The notes under the pieces: generated by a model
Seen by the model: only the letters and a program-made list of their open reading frames with translations
The model's database searches: none
What the model was told of the DNA's origin: nothing
Position numbers and translations under genes: made by a program
In this document: positions 18,068 through 26,777 of the stretch, piece by piece
Numbering within the stretch: position 1 is the first letter of the stretch
Layout: every line of letters begins with the position of its first letter
Source of the DNA: Variimorphobacter saccharofermentans
Lineage (GTDB): Bacteria > Bacillota > Clostridia > Lachnospirales > Lachnospiraceae
DNA: 64,000 nucleotides
Assembly: GCF_014174405.1 (NCBI RefSeq)
Contig: NZ_JACEGA010000001.1
Location: 2,137,001-2,201,000 of the forward strand
Direction of reading: 5' to 3'

Positions 18068-18706
18068 CTAATGGAGAATATTCTTCAAATCATTAATAAT
18101 TTTCGTAATTCGCTCGTGCTCCATCTTCATACTTACTTCATTTACAACCATTCGTGCAGATATATTACAAATCTCCTCCAATACCTCAAGTCCATTTTCT
18201 CTAAGTGTGGAGCCTGTCTCAACAATATCAACGATTACTTCTGATAAGCCAACGATGGGAGCTAATTCGATGGATCCGTTTAGCTTAATAATTTCTACTG
18301 TTTGATGCTTTTTGTTATAGAAATAATCCTTTGCAATATTAGGGTATTTCGTAGCAACGCGAATTAATTCCCCATGCTGTAGGAGTTCTTTTGCTGATGC
18401 AGGACCTGCCACACACATTTTGCATTTTCCGAGGCCAAGATCTACTACCTCATACATTTTACGACCTTCTTCAAGTATGGTATCCTTTCCTACAATGCCG
18501 ATATCTGCAGCTCCGTATTCTACATAAGTTGGAACATCGTTGGCCTTAGCAAGAAAGAACTTTAATTTTAATTCCTCATTTTCAAATATTAATTTTCTGG
18601 AGGACTTATCCTTGATTTCATCACAGGATATTCCGATTTGCTCTAAGATCTCCAAGGTTTTTAGCGCAAGGCGTCCTTTCGCCAGGGCAATTGTTATATA
18701 TTTCAT
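18068..18706 (-). CDS. hisG: ATP phosphoribosyltransferase catalytic subunit, short form
   Basis: A 212-residue short-form HisG ([53 protein letters not shown]) that lacks the C-terminal regulatory domain and so needs HisZ, whose gene lies immediately upstream. It catalyses the first step of histidine synthesis. I use the ATG at 18706 (AAAGG 9 bases upstream) instead of the TTG at 18715. Confidence 0.96.
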   Translation of the reverse strand: MKYITIALAKGRLALKTLEILEQIGISCDEIKDKSSRKLIFENEELKLKFFLAKANDVPTYVEYGAADIGIVGKDTILEEGRKMYEVVDLGLGKCKMCVAGPASAKELLQHGELIRVATKYPNIAKDYFYNKKHQTVEIIKLNGSIELAPIVGLSEVIVDIVETGSTLRENGLEVLEEICNISARMVVNEVSMKMEHERITKIINDLKNILH

Positions 18707-18745
18707 CAAATCCAACCTTTCTTCGAAATATTAAGTCATTCTTCG

Positions 18746-20005
18746 TTACACTAGAAAATCCTTTATGGATGCTATTTTAATAGTATCATCCAATGCATTA
18801 ATCACCTTGATTTCATCCTCATTCTCCAGATACAAGATACCGCCGATACTCATTCTCTTGGCATATGGCATGTATTCCTCTGTGTCCCATACGTCATTCG
18901 ACTTTTGTAGAATGACATTCATTCCTTCCTTACGAAAATGTTTTGCGAGTAGTATAGCTTGTTTACGATAGCAATCCTTATATAGAATCAAAGTATCCGA
19001 TGCTTCGGGATTTGGTAACAACCTCTGTCTGGATAAAGCCAGCATTAATTGATCGATTACAATGGCCAGTCCGATTGCAGGTGCTTCCTTACCAAATTGA
19101 GCTACCAGATTATCATATCGTCCTCCGGTGGCTATGGCATTTCCGGTTCCATAGGTATATGCTTTGAAGATAATTCCTGTATAATAATTATACTGACTTA
19201 ACATTCCAAGATCAAAAGAGATATACTTCTCATAACCGTAATCCCTCATGATATCGTATAATTTCTCCAAACGTTCTATTGCATTCAAAGCGCGGGTATT
19301 CTTCGTCAAGCCTTTTGCAAATGCTAAATTATCCAAGGTACCAAATAACTCTGGCAGCTTTAATAATATTTCATTTATATTGTGGCTCAGATCCTTTGAT
19401 TGAAGCATCTCCTCAACGCCAAACAGGTTCTTTTTCTCAATTAACAGACGTAAATTCGTAATTTCATCTTCCTGGAACCCTGCTTCTTCTACCAGAGCGC
19501 GGAAAAAATCTGCATTCCCGATTTCAAGCTGAAATTCCTTAAGACCAGAATGCAGGAGGCATTCTATCGTTAATGCCAGCATTTCTGCATCTGCTTCTAC
19601 CGTATCATCATTAATTAACTCAGCCCCCAGCTGTGTAACCTCTTTTAATTTCCCCTGATAACTGGAATTGTTTATAAAGGTGTTACCAATATAACATAAT
19701 CGTATTGGTAATTCCTCTTCTTTATAGTACTTCGCAACGCATCGTGCAATGGAAGGGGTAATATCCGGTCTTAATACCAATGTATTCCCTTCCCGATCAA
19801 AGAATTTATACATATCCTTGGAGGCGACTGTTCCACGCTCCTGACTGAATATGTCAAAAAACTCAAAGCTTGGGGTCTGAATATCCCGGAAGCCATAATG
19901 CTCGAGCACATGATGGAGCTTATTCTGTAACGTTAATTTCATCATGCATTCTGAATTGTAAATATCCCTTACTCCTTCCGGTGTATGTAGTAGCTTATCC
20001 TTCAT
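18746..20005 (-). CDS. hisZ: ATP phosphoribosyltransferase regulatory subunit HisZ
   Basis: A 419-residue histidyl-tRNA-synthetase paralogue (LLHTPEGVRDIYNSECMMK, LVLRPDITPSIARCVAK, TGIIFKAYTYGTGNAIATGGRYDNL). It lacks the C-terminal anticodon-binding domain of a true HisRS and lies next to short-form hisG, which together identify HisZ. It is first in the his operon. The ATG at 20005 has AGGTG 6 bases upstream; a GTG three codons earlier is less likely. Confidence 0.93.
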   Translation of the reverse strand: MKDKLLHTPEGVRDIYNSECMMKLTLQNKLHHVLEHYGFRDIQTPSFEFFDIFSQERGTVASKDMYKFFDREGNTLVLRPDITPSIARCVAKYYKEEELPIRLCYIGNTFINNSSYQGKLKEVTQLGAELINDDTVEADAEMLALTIECLLHSGLKEFQLEIGNADFFRALVEEAGFQEDEITNLRLLIEKKNLFGVEEMLQSKDLSHNINEILLKLPELFGTLDNLAFAKGLTKNTRALNAIERLEKLYDIMRDYGYEKYISFDLGMLSQYNYYTGIIFKAYTYGTGNAIATGGRYDNLVAQFGKEAPAIGLAIVIDQLMLALSRQRLLPNPEASDTLILYKDCYRKQAILLAKHFRKEGMNVILQKSNDVWDTEEYMPYAKRMSIGGILYLENEDEIKVINALDDTIKIASIKDFLV

Positions 20006-20131
20006 AATCAACACCTAGCCTTTCGTTTTATTAGTTCTATGTAAGCAAGTTCGTATTATCATATTATCACATTTTATATCGAACTCACGGATACGTTTTC
20101 TTTGTAATCGTGTAAACAAATCACTTTAATA

Positions 20132-20155
20132 TGGTAACGTGATAATTCGCTACCA
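20132..20155 (-). promoter_or_regulatory. Dyad in the his leader, candidate operator or 5' hairpin
   Basis: On the minus strand TGGTAGCG, 8 bases, CGTTACCA: an 8-base inverted repeat with one G-T position. It lies about +11 to +34 from the start predicted for the promoter at 20173-20201. That position suits a repressor operator (a TrpR-type HisR is known for his genes in some Firmicutes) or a 5' stabilising hairpin. No T-box features are present. Confidence 0.45.
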
Positions 20156-20172
20156 CACTAATATGTTTTTAC

Positions 20173-20201
20173 ATTATAATTTATTCCTTCTGTACTGTCA
20201 A
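20173..20201 (-). promoter_or_regulatory. Consensus vegetative promoter of the his operon
   Basis: The minus strand reads TTGACA, exactly 17 bases, TATAAT, a perfect sigma-A match. It gives a leader of about 160 bases before hisZ. Confidence 0.9.
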
Positions 20202-20249
20202 CTATATATTTGACAAATCAACACAACCACATATGTAAAATTAGTACAG

Positions 20250-20315
20250 CTTAGTATAAGATAATACTAAGGCAGTTGAAAATAAGCATTCAAAATGTAT
20301 CCTTTTTCAACTGCC
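20250..20315. terminator. Double palindrome between recU and the his promoter
   Basis: A 12-bp stem (GGCAGTTGAAAA, 20271-20282, with TTTTCAACTGCC, 20304-20315) around a 21-base loop, adjoining a perfect 8-bp dyad (CTTAGTAT with ATACTAAG, 20250-20271). It lies 56 bases after the recU stop and upstream of the his promoter, so it probably ends the recU transcript, although no long T run follows. Confidence 0.5.
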
Positions 20316-20371
20316 TCAAACTCGTACTATATATTGTCTATGCTTAAGTGTTAAAAGTACACCTTAACATA

Positions 20372-20911
20372 CTATGTAATATCTCTACTATTCAGATCCT
20401 TCTTCAAGATTTCTAAATAGTGAATGCAACATCCATTCTGCATTGGTATTTGATAGCTTCCATCCAATTCATCAAAACGAAAGCTTTTTCTACCACCTTG
20501 CTGGGCTCTTTCCCAAAACTCCAGTAATTGCTGAAATGGCAAATAATAATAGATATCTCTCTTTTTATAATAAATAAGGAGAAAGGCTATACCCTCCTGT
20601 TGCTCAAATTCCTTCATAAAATTAATCTGATGCTCATGCACATTATTGATATTAAAGGTATCCACCGCACATTCCTTTGCATCAAAGCAGACTGGAATTC
20701 CCTGAACCACACCAATATAGTCAACGGTACTTTTTTGTTCAAAATATGCAAGGGTAATATGCCTGTTTTCTTTATCAATATTAATAGGGGTAATCGGTGT
20801 TGGTACCTTCTGTATCAACGCCAATCCCTTTTCCCTATATTTTGCGTTGGTGAGATTGATCATCTCCTCAAGCATGGAACCTCTCAAGCCTCTTGAATTC
20901 CATGATGGCAT
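20372..20911 (-). CDS. recU: Holliday junction resolvase RecU
   Basis: A 179-residue nuclease of the Firmicute RecU family. The acidic active-site residues lie in KSTVDYIGV and VCFDAKEC, with the N-terminal GSMLEEMINLTNAKYREKGLALIQKVPTP and the C-terminal HEHQINFMKEF segments conserved. RecU resolves recombination junctions and modulates RecA. GGAG precedes the ATG. It is more often linked to ponA; here it follows the pseudouridine synthase gene by 74 bases. Confidence 0.93.
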   Translation of the reverse strand: MPSWNSRGLRGSMLEEMINLTNAKYREKGLALIQKVPTPITPINIDKENRHITLAYFEQKSTVDYIGVVQGIPVCFDAKECAVDTFNINNVHEHQINFMKEFEQQEGIAFLLIYYKKRDIYYYLPFQQLLEFWERAQQGGRKSFRFDELDGSYQIPMQNGCCIHYLEILKKDLNSRDIT

Positions 20912-20985
20912 ATTTTCACTCCTTTTCTAACGTGTTCCTTCGTAAGCTTCTTAAAATAATTATACTATTCATATATTTAAGGGTA

Positions 20986-21954
20986 TTAAAATAAATCTCT
21001 TTTTATTTTTTCAAAAAGCTTTGGAGGGTCCGCGAGGAATCCTCTTCCAGAAAGACATTCGTATTCTCCATGCATTTTCGGAAAAACCAAACGATAGGAA
21101 TGAAGCAGCTGATGTGACAAACCGTATTTTGCTTGAAACAACTTATTGACAGTCCTATCTCCATACTTTGTATCACCAATTAATGGATGCCCGATACTAG
21201 ACAGATGAGCTCTTATCTGATGGGAGCGTCCGGTTATTAATTTTACCTGAAGCAAGGTGTAATCCTTCTTTACCGTAGTAGCAATAGCCTCATATTCCGT
21301 AGCGATATACTCTGAATTCTCTGTTTTTGCTGGATATATTTTTACCTGATTTTTCACTTCATCCTTCGCAAGAAATCCTTCAATACGTCTTTTTCCCTGT
21401 AAATCTCCCTTTACTATGGTAAGATAGTATTTATCCATGGATCTATCCTTTAATAGTCGCGACATTTCCTGGAGACCCGAAAGAGACTTCCCTGCAATTA
21501 AAAGCCCACTGGTATTACGGTCCAGCCGATTACAGACTCCGGGTTTAAAGCTGCGTAGTTGTTCCTCGGTTATTTGCTTTGTAGAAATCAGATAGGAAAT
21601 AATATACTCTACCATGGATATATCCTTCTTATCCGCCTTCTGTGATAAAATCCCAACTGGTTTATTAATGATAAGTATATTCTGATCCTCATAAATCACC
21701 TCTAAATCATCTTCTACTACTGTAGTAGTAACAGGCTCACTAAATAACGCGAAGGTTTCATCAGAAAGGAATATTTTAATTTCATCCTGTACCGATAGCA
21801 GCTCAGAACCCTCTGCCTTCTTACCGTTCAAGGTAATATTCTTTTTTCTGAGCATTTTATATAGAAAGCTTTTCGGTGCCTTATTGAGAAGCTTAGCTAA
21901 AAGCTTGTCCAGACGCTGTCCCGCTTCATTTTGTTGTACATAAAACTGCTTCAT
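20986..21954 (-). CDS. RluA-family pseudouridine synthase with S4 domain
   Basis: A 322-residue enzyme. Residues 1-65 are an S4 RNA-binding domain (AGQRLDKLLAKLLNKAPKSF), then the synthase fold with the catalytic aspartate in NRLDRNTSGLLIAGK and a GRSHQIRAHLSSIGHPLIGDTKYG motif. It modifies U residues in 23S rRNA (RluC/RluD type); the exact site cannot be read from sequence. The usual HRLD is NRLD here, as in many clostridial members. It follows the HAD gene by 29 bases. Confidence 0.88.
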   Translation of the reverse strand: MKQFYVQQNEAGQRLDKLLAKLLNKAPKSFLYKMLRKKNITLNGKKAEGSELLSVQDEIKIFLSDETFALFSEPVTTTVVEDDLEVIYEDQNILIINKPVGILSQKADKKDISMVEYIISYLISTKQITEEQLRSFKPGVCNRLDRNTSGLLIAGKSLSGLQEMSRLLKDRSMDKYYLTIVKGDLQGKRRIEGFLAKDEVKNQVKIYPAKTENSEYIATEYEAIATTVKKDYTLLQVKLITGRSHQIRAHLSSIGHPLIGDTKYGDRTVNKLFQAKYGLSHQLLHSYRLVFPKMHGEYECLSGRGFLADPPKLFEKIKRDLF

Positions 21955-21983
21955 ACTACTAGTTCTCCCAAGAATTCTATCTA

Positions 21984-22634
21984 TTACATATCCAATACTT
22001 CCTTCATCGAATAAACAAAATAATCTGCCAGATCTCGTTTTTCCTTCTCCTGTAAGTCGGAATACTCGTCATATACAGCACATACTTTCATATTTGCATT
22101 CTTTCCTGCCATGATGCCCTGTAACACATCTTCAAACACCAGACATCTGTCCGGATGTACTCCCAGATCTTTCGCTACAAGAAGATAGATATCAGGAGAA
22201 GGCTTTCCCTTTGCCACCTCACAGGAGGTACGTATCGTGGTAAAATATTTCTTTATGCCATGCTTTTCTATGATCAAATCCACAAGCTCTCTGGAATTAC
22301 TGGTTGCAATTCCCATAGGTATACCGAACATTTTAAGGTGTTCCAAAAACTCGACAACGCCATCCTTTAATGGTACTTCATTGAGATATTTATCCCAGGC
22401 CATTCTGTTCCAATCACTTTTTATTTGGTCCAAGGAATCCGGTATCTGAAACCGTTCCTTAAAATATTCTGCAGTTTCTGAAAAGCTCATACCCTCAATC
22501 TGTTTCTGTAGATCATCCGGCATTGCTATTCCATAACGACCTAAATAATCGATATCAATGCTTTTCCACATCCACATGGAATCGATTAAAGTACCATCCA
22601 AATCAAATATAACCGCTTCTACATTCTTTAACAT
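21984..22634 (-). CDS. HAD-superfamily hydrolase, phosphoglucomutase/phosphatase-like
   Basis: A 216-residue subfamily IA HAD protein. Motif I is FDLDGTLIDS, motif II IATSNSR, motif III with the lysine of GKPSPDIYL, and motif IV VFEDVLQGIMAGKNA. A helical cap lies between residues about 18 and 90. Members include beta-phosphoglucomutases and sugar-phosphate or nucleotide phosphatases; the substrate is not predictable. AGGAG precedes the ATG. Confidence 0.85.
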   Translation of the reverse strand: MLKNVEAVIFDLDGTLIDSMWMWKSIDIDYLGRYGIAMPDDLQKQIEGMSFSETAEYFKERFQIPDSLDQIKSDWNRMAWDKYLNEVPLKDGVVEFLEHLKMFGIPMGIATSNSRELVDLIIEKHGIKKYFTTIRTSCEVAKGKPSPDIYLLVAKDLGVHPDRCLVFEDVLQGIMAGKNANMKVCAVYDEYSDLQEKEKRDLADYFVYSMKEVLDM

Positions 22635-22707
22635 ACTAACTCCTAACGTGCTTTCTTCTGCTTCTGTTCATATCAATCAGACGTTTCAGTAATTTACATA
22701 CATAGTC

Positions 22708-23433
22708 TTATTTTGATAATTGCTTTAATGCCTCAAGTTCTTCAATGGTCAGGGGACGGTAGTCTCCCGGATTCAAATCAGGATCCAATAGCAACGGTCC
22801 CATAGATAACCGCTTAAGGTATATGACTTCCTTTCCCACTGCTTCGAACATCCGCTTCACCTGATGGAATTTTCCTTCCTGAATCGTAAGCTCTACCTCA
22901 GAAATTTCATCGGAAATCAAAATTTTCAAATGCGCCGGAAGTGTCAGCTTTTCTTCTTTGATATCCACACCCTGTAGAAAAGCCTCTACATCCTGTTCGG
23001 TTACTTTCCCTCGCACTTTTGTATAGTAGACCTTGTCCACATGTTTTCTGGGAGACAATAGCTCATGGGCCAGTTCACCGTCATTCGTTATTAATAATAG
23101 TCCCTCCGTATCCTTATCCAATCTCCCTACCGGAAATAAATCCTTCTTTCGTTCCTCCGCTATAAGATCCAATACGGTTCTATTGATAGTATCCGTGGTT
23201 GCTGAGACGACTCCTGCAGGCTTATGAAGCATAAAGTAACTATACTTGGAATAGTTGATTGGTTTATCGTCAAAACATACTTCATCCAATGAGGGAGTCA
23301 CCTTACTCTCCGGCTGCTTACATATCTGACTATTCAATTTGACTCTTCCCTGACGAATCCAGTTCTTAACTTCGCTTCTTGTTCCTATTCCCATATCAGC
23401 GAGAAATTTATCCAAGCGCAGCTGCTTACTCAT
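22708..23433 (-). CDS. RsuA/RluB-family pseudouridine synthase
   Basis: A 241-residue enzyme with an N-terminal S4 domain (RLDKFLADMGIGTRSEVKNWI) and the synthase domain with the catalytic Asp in GRLDKDTEGLLLITNDGELAH, then KVYYTKVRG and EGKFHQVKRMFEAVG. It modifies 16S U516 (RsuA) or a 23S site (RluB-like). It lies 22 bases downstream of the rRNA methylase gene. Confidence 0.88.
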   Translation of the reverse strand: MSKQLRLDKFLADMGIGTRSEVKNWIRQGRVKLNSQICKQPESKVTPSLDEVCFDDKPINYSKYSYFMLHKPAGVVSATTDTINRTVLDLIAEERKKDLFPVGRLDKDTEGLLLITNDGELAHELLSPRKHVDKVYYTKVRGKVTEQDVEAFLQGVDIKEEKLTLPAHLKILISDEISEVELTIQEGKFHQVKRMFEAVGKEVIYLKRLSMGPLLLDPDLNPGDYRPLTIEELEALKQLSK

Positions 23434-23455
23434 TCCAATACCTTCTTTCTCATCA

Positions 23456-24925
23456 CTATACCCATCTCCAGCCAGGAAGATATTTATTCTTAAAATTATT
23501 ATTGGCTATCTTAAGCCATCCTAATGGATAATCCTCAACACAAACTAAGTACCAGCCAGCACGATAGTCACCTTCCAGTTCGATTGATTCGCACTTGAGA
23601 TATCGAATAATATTAGGATCATTCTCCTTCATTCGGATGATCTTGTCATATTCCGTCACCTTAAGAGAATTCGCTAAAGCCTGGGATGGTTCGAATCTGG
23701 ATTTCTTCATTTCACCCAGTAATAAGCCCTGTCTTAGAATTCGTAAGCCCTTCAAATCCGGTAATCCCTCGGGTAATAAATAGACACGATCCTCATGTAC
23801 CACAAGCTGCTCCTGATTTATTGGAAATTTGATGCTGTGAATAAATTCCAATGCTTCGTCCGATATGCTACTATTTTCTTTTCTTGTAGTATAGGAATTT
23901 GGTTTTGAAACAAACCTTAGTTTTGCGCCATTTGCGACCTGGTTCTGATATTGAGGTTCTTCTAACTTATCCAACTGATCGGCATCTATCTCTTTATGAA
24001 GCAGGGTAATAAAATGTCCTTCTCCATCGATTTTATGCGGCCATAAACGAATACAATGGGTTAATTCCTCATTCCCATCAACCCATTCCGGCCTTCCGTG
24101 TTCAAATCCTTCATAGGATAAAGAGGCATTCTTTTGCTCGGATAACTCTGGAAGTGCTTTTACTACATGAAATTCTGGACACTCCTTCAAAAGGAATTGT
24201 ATGGTACCTTCATTTTCCTCAGGCGAAAATGTACAGGTAGAATATAACATATAGCCACCTGGTTTTAACATCCTTGCTGCATAGAGAATAATTTCTTTCT
24301 GTAATTTATTGTAATACTCAACTCCATACTGCTCCCAATTCTTCATTATAGCGGGGCTTTTACGAAACATTCCTTCCCCGGAACAAGGAGCATCAATCAA
24401 TATTTTATCAAAATACTCAGGAAAGTAATCAACCAGTTTACCAGGCGCTTCGGATAAAACCAATGCATTTCTAATTCCAAATAGCTCAATATTCTTAAGC
24501 AGAGCCTTTGCACGTGAATTACTGATATCGTTTGAAACTAGTACTCCTTCACCACACAACCTGGCACCTAGTTCCGTACTCTTTCCTCCCGGTGCAGCAC
24601 AGATATCCAGGACCTTATCCCCTGGTTGAACCGGTAATAGGCTTGCCGGTGTCATCGCGCTGGGTTCCTGAATATAATAAAGACCTGCATAATAAAATGG
24701 ATGCTTGGACGGCTGTTGTTCCGTATCTGTATAATAGCCGTTATTCACCCAGGGAATACGTCTCAAAGAAAAAGGACAGATCTGTTCAAATGCCTCAGGT
24801 GTAATCTTCAGCGTATTTACTCGTAATCCACTAAAATGAGGTTTATTATAGCACTGTAAATACGCTTCATATTCTTCACCTAAAAGGCTTTTCATTCTGT
24901 CCTCAAATAATTGCGGTAAATTCAT
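23456..24925 (-). CDS. rRNA m5C methyltransferase, RsmF/NOL1-NOP2-Sun family
   Basis: A 489-residue SAM-dependent RNA cytosine methylase. The SAM site is KVLDICAAPGGKSTELGARL and the two catalytic cysteines lie in DAPCSGEGMFRKSP and STCTFSPEENEG. A C-terminal PUA-like RNA-binding region follows. The ATG at 24925 has GGAG 7 bases upstream and gives the family N-terminus MNLPQLFEDRMKSLLGEEYE; the longer frame to 24952 would include the ribosome site. Confidence 0.9.
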   Translation of the reverse strand: MNLPQLFEDRMKSLLGEEYEAYLQCYNKPHFSGLRVNTLKITPEAFEQICPFSLRRIPWVNNGYYTDTEQQPSKHPFYYAGLYYIQEPSAMTPASLLPVQPGDKVLDICAAPGGKSTELGARLCGEGVLVSNDISNSRAKALLKNIELFGIRNALVLSEAPGKLVDYFPEYFDKILIDAPCSGEGMFRKSPAIMKNWEQYGVEYYNKLQKEIILYAARMLKPGGYMLYSTCTFSPEENEGTIQFLLKECPEFHVVKALPELSEQKNASLSYEGFEHGRPEWVDGNEELTHCIRLWPHKIDGEGHFITLLHKEIDADQLDKLEEPQYQNQVANGAKLRFVSKPNSYTTRKENSSISDEALEFIHSIKFPINQEQLVVHEDRVYLLPEGLPDLKGLRILRQGLLLGEMKKSRFEPSQALANSLKVTEYDKIIRMKENDPNIIRYLKCESIELEGDYRAGWYLVCVEDYPLGWLKIANNNFKNKYLPGWRWV

Positions 24926-24967
24926 CTTCTCACTCCGTTTATTTCGTCCCATCGTATTTCACGACAC

Positions 24968-25771
24968 CTACCTAAGGCTCTGTGCGCGGTACCGTTGCGA
25001 GATCAGATCCAGCTTTCTGCAAAACTCAGTAAGCTCCGATTGATCTCCATTTTGATAAATTCGGAAGAATTCATCCTGTATCTTAATAACTTCCTGTTTA
25101 TTTGCTACTCTATATAAATTCTGAATATTAGTTAGAATATCAGCAACAATGTTCGCTTTTATGGTAAATGAATTTTGTGCGTCCATAATCTCATCCCTGA
25201 CCACGGACATCTCACGATCAAGAATTAGGATTGCTTCCGCTGCTGAGGATAGACGCTCCCTAATATTCTCAGGCATATTTTGTTTGTATTTATATTGTAG
25301 GGAATGTTCGATCGTTGCCCAGAAATTCATAGCAAGAGTACGAATCTGTATCTCTACCTGAAGCTTTTTTCTTCCCTTCAATGTTTCCACATCGTAATAT
25401 ACAATAATATGATAAGAGCGATAACCACTTTTCTTCATATTATTGATATAATCCTTCTCATTTTTGATCTTCATATCAGAACGTTTCTTAATGATGTCCA
25501 CTACTTTATAGATATCCTCAACAAATTGACATAAAATACGGATACCGGCGATATCTTCAATCTTTTCTTCAAAATTATCCAACTCGATATTCTTCTTTTG
25601 AGCTTTTTCAAGAATACTTGAGATAGTCTTGACTCTTCCTGTGACCTGTTCAATAGGAGAATATGCACCTACGTGTTTATATTCATCTATAATATGATTA
25701 AACTTTATGAGTAATTCATTCACTGCTAAAGCATAAGGATCCAGAATCTCTCTCCAAAGTTGTATTTCCAT
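24968..25771 (-). CDS. relQ: Small alarmone synthetase, RelQ/YjbM type
   Basis: A 267-residue stand-alone (p)ppGpp synthetase without hydrolase or regulatory domains. RelA/SpoT synthetase motifs are present in order: EEKIEDIAGIRILCQF, KDYINNMKKSGYRSYH and VEIQIRTLAMNFWATIEH. Members make (p)ppGpp from GTP/GDP and ATP under stress. It is about 50 residues longer than Bacillus RelQ at the C-terminus. The ATG at 25771 has GGGAGG 11 bases upstream. Confidence 0.88.
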   Translation of the reverse strand: MEIQLWREILDPYALAVNELLIKFNHIIDEYKHVGAYSPIEQVTGRVKTISSILEKAQKKNIELDNFEEKIEDIAGIRILCQFVEDIYKVVDIIKKRSDMKIKNEKDYINNMKKSGYRSYHIIVYYDVETLKGRKKLQVEIQIRTLAMNFWATIEHSLQYKYKQNMPENIRERLSSAAEAILILDREMSVVRDEIMDAQNSFTIKANIVADILTNIQNLYRVANKQEVIKIQDEFFRIYQNGDQSELTEFCRKLDLISQRYRAQSLR

Positions 25772-25848
25772 GTTACTATTTACCTCCCATAAACCCACAA
25801 TCCATTAATTACAAATACATAAACCCAATCATTCAAAAATGTATAATC

Positions 25849-26589
25849 CTAATCTTCCAACAGATATACCAGCATTGACAGAATAGCTAATCCAGCAGTT
25901 TCTGTTCGTAATATTCTTCTCCCTAAAGTGATAGGCAGAATTCCATTCTCTTTGGCCAATATAATTTCAGACTCCTCAAAGCCGCCCTCCGGTCCGATAA
26001 AAACACCAATTGTCGAACAGTTCGAGCATTGATCCAGTACCTCCTTTGTATAATGCATGCCTTCCGCATTCTCATAGGGAATAATACCTTTATCCATTTT
26101 ATTTGCTTCACTTATGGCCTCCATATAAGAAATCACTGGTCGTATCCTTGGTATAATTCCTCTTCCGGACTGCTTTGCAGCACTTTCAGCAATTGTTTGC
26201 CATCTCTCCAGCTTCTTTTCTTCCTTCTTCTTATCCTCCAGCTTTACAATCACTCTCTTTGTCATAACCGGAACGATCTCATATACTCCAAGCTCCACTG
26301 CTTTTTGAATAACTAATTCCATCTTATCTTTTTTAGGCAGGCCTTGGAACAAAGTAATTTTCGCTTTCAGTTCCGTTCCAGTGTCAGAGTACTCCTTTAC
26401 CTCTGCTATGATTTCATACTCAGATATCTTATTTATTATACAATAACAATCTTTTCCTTGTCCATTACATATTATTAATTCATCGCCCTGCTTCATGCGA
26501 AGTACATTCCGAATATGGTTTACATCCGGTCCGGTAATTCTTACGGTTTCCCCTTGAATCTGATTCGTCTCCACATAAAAACGATGCAT
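25849..26589 (-). CDS. rsmE: 16S rRNA m3U1498 methyltransferase RsmE
   Basis: A 246-residue SPOUT-class methyltransferase. An N-terminal PUA-like domain (HRFYVETNQIQGETVRITGPDVNHIRNVLR) precedes the trefoil-knot SAM domain (GVFIGPEGGFEESEI, LGRRILRTETAGLAILSMLVY). It usually follows prmA directly; here two hairpins lie between them. GGAGG precedes the ATG. Confidence 0.95.
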   Translation of the reverse strand: MHRFYVETNQIQGETVRITGPDVNHIRNVLRMKQGDELIICNGQGKDCYCIINKISEYEIIAEVKEYSDTGTELKAKITLFQGLPKKDKMELVIQKAVELGVYEIVPVMTKRVIVKLEDKKKEEKKLERWQTIAESAAKQSGRGIIPRIRPVISYMEAISEANKMDKGIIPYENAEGMHYTKEVLDQCSNCSTIGVFIGPEGGFEESEIILAKENGILPITLGRRILRTETAGLAILSMLVYLLED

Positions 26590-26710
26590 GACTTAGCCTC
26601 CATATTTAATATGATTTCATATAATGTTATTATATAACAAGAAGAACGTATGTTCAACACCTTATTTATTAATATAAATGATTTCTGAGAATAACTTATT
26701 GAATAAAATT

Positions 26711-26742
26711 CTCCCGGCAGCATGCAACCATGTTGCCGGGAG
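26711..26742. terminator. Strong GC-rich hairpin after prmA
   Basis: A 9-bp perfect stem, CTCCCGGCA with TGCCGGGAG. Towards the minus strand it is followed by AATTTTATT, a weak intrinsic terminator. Confidence 0.6.
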
Positions 26743-26750
26743 TATTCTAA

Positions 26751-26777
26751 CGATGAGGATGAATCCTCATCGGGTTT
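26751..26777. terminator. Second hairpin after prmA with T tail on the plus strand
   Basis: An inverted repeat, CGATGAGGAT with ATCCTCATCG (26751-26772), followed on the plus strand by GGTTTTT. It adjoins the prmA stop codon and may act as a plus-strand terminator or an mRNA 3'-end stabiliser. Confidence 0.5.

Noticed and set aside
20006..20371. T-box or histidine attenuator in the his leader
   Set aside because: No TGGnACCGCG-type T-box sequence and no leader peptide with a run of His codons on the minus strand.
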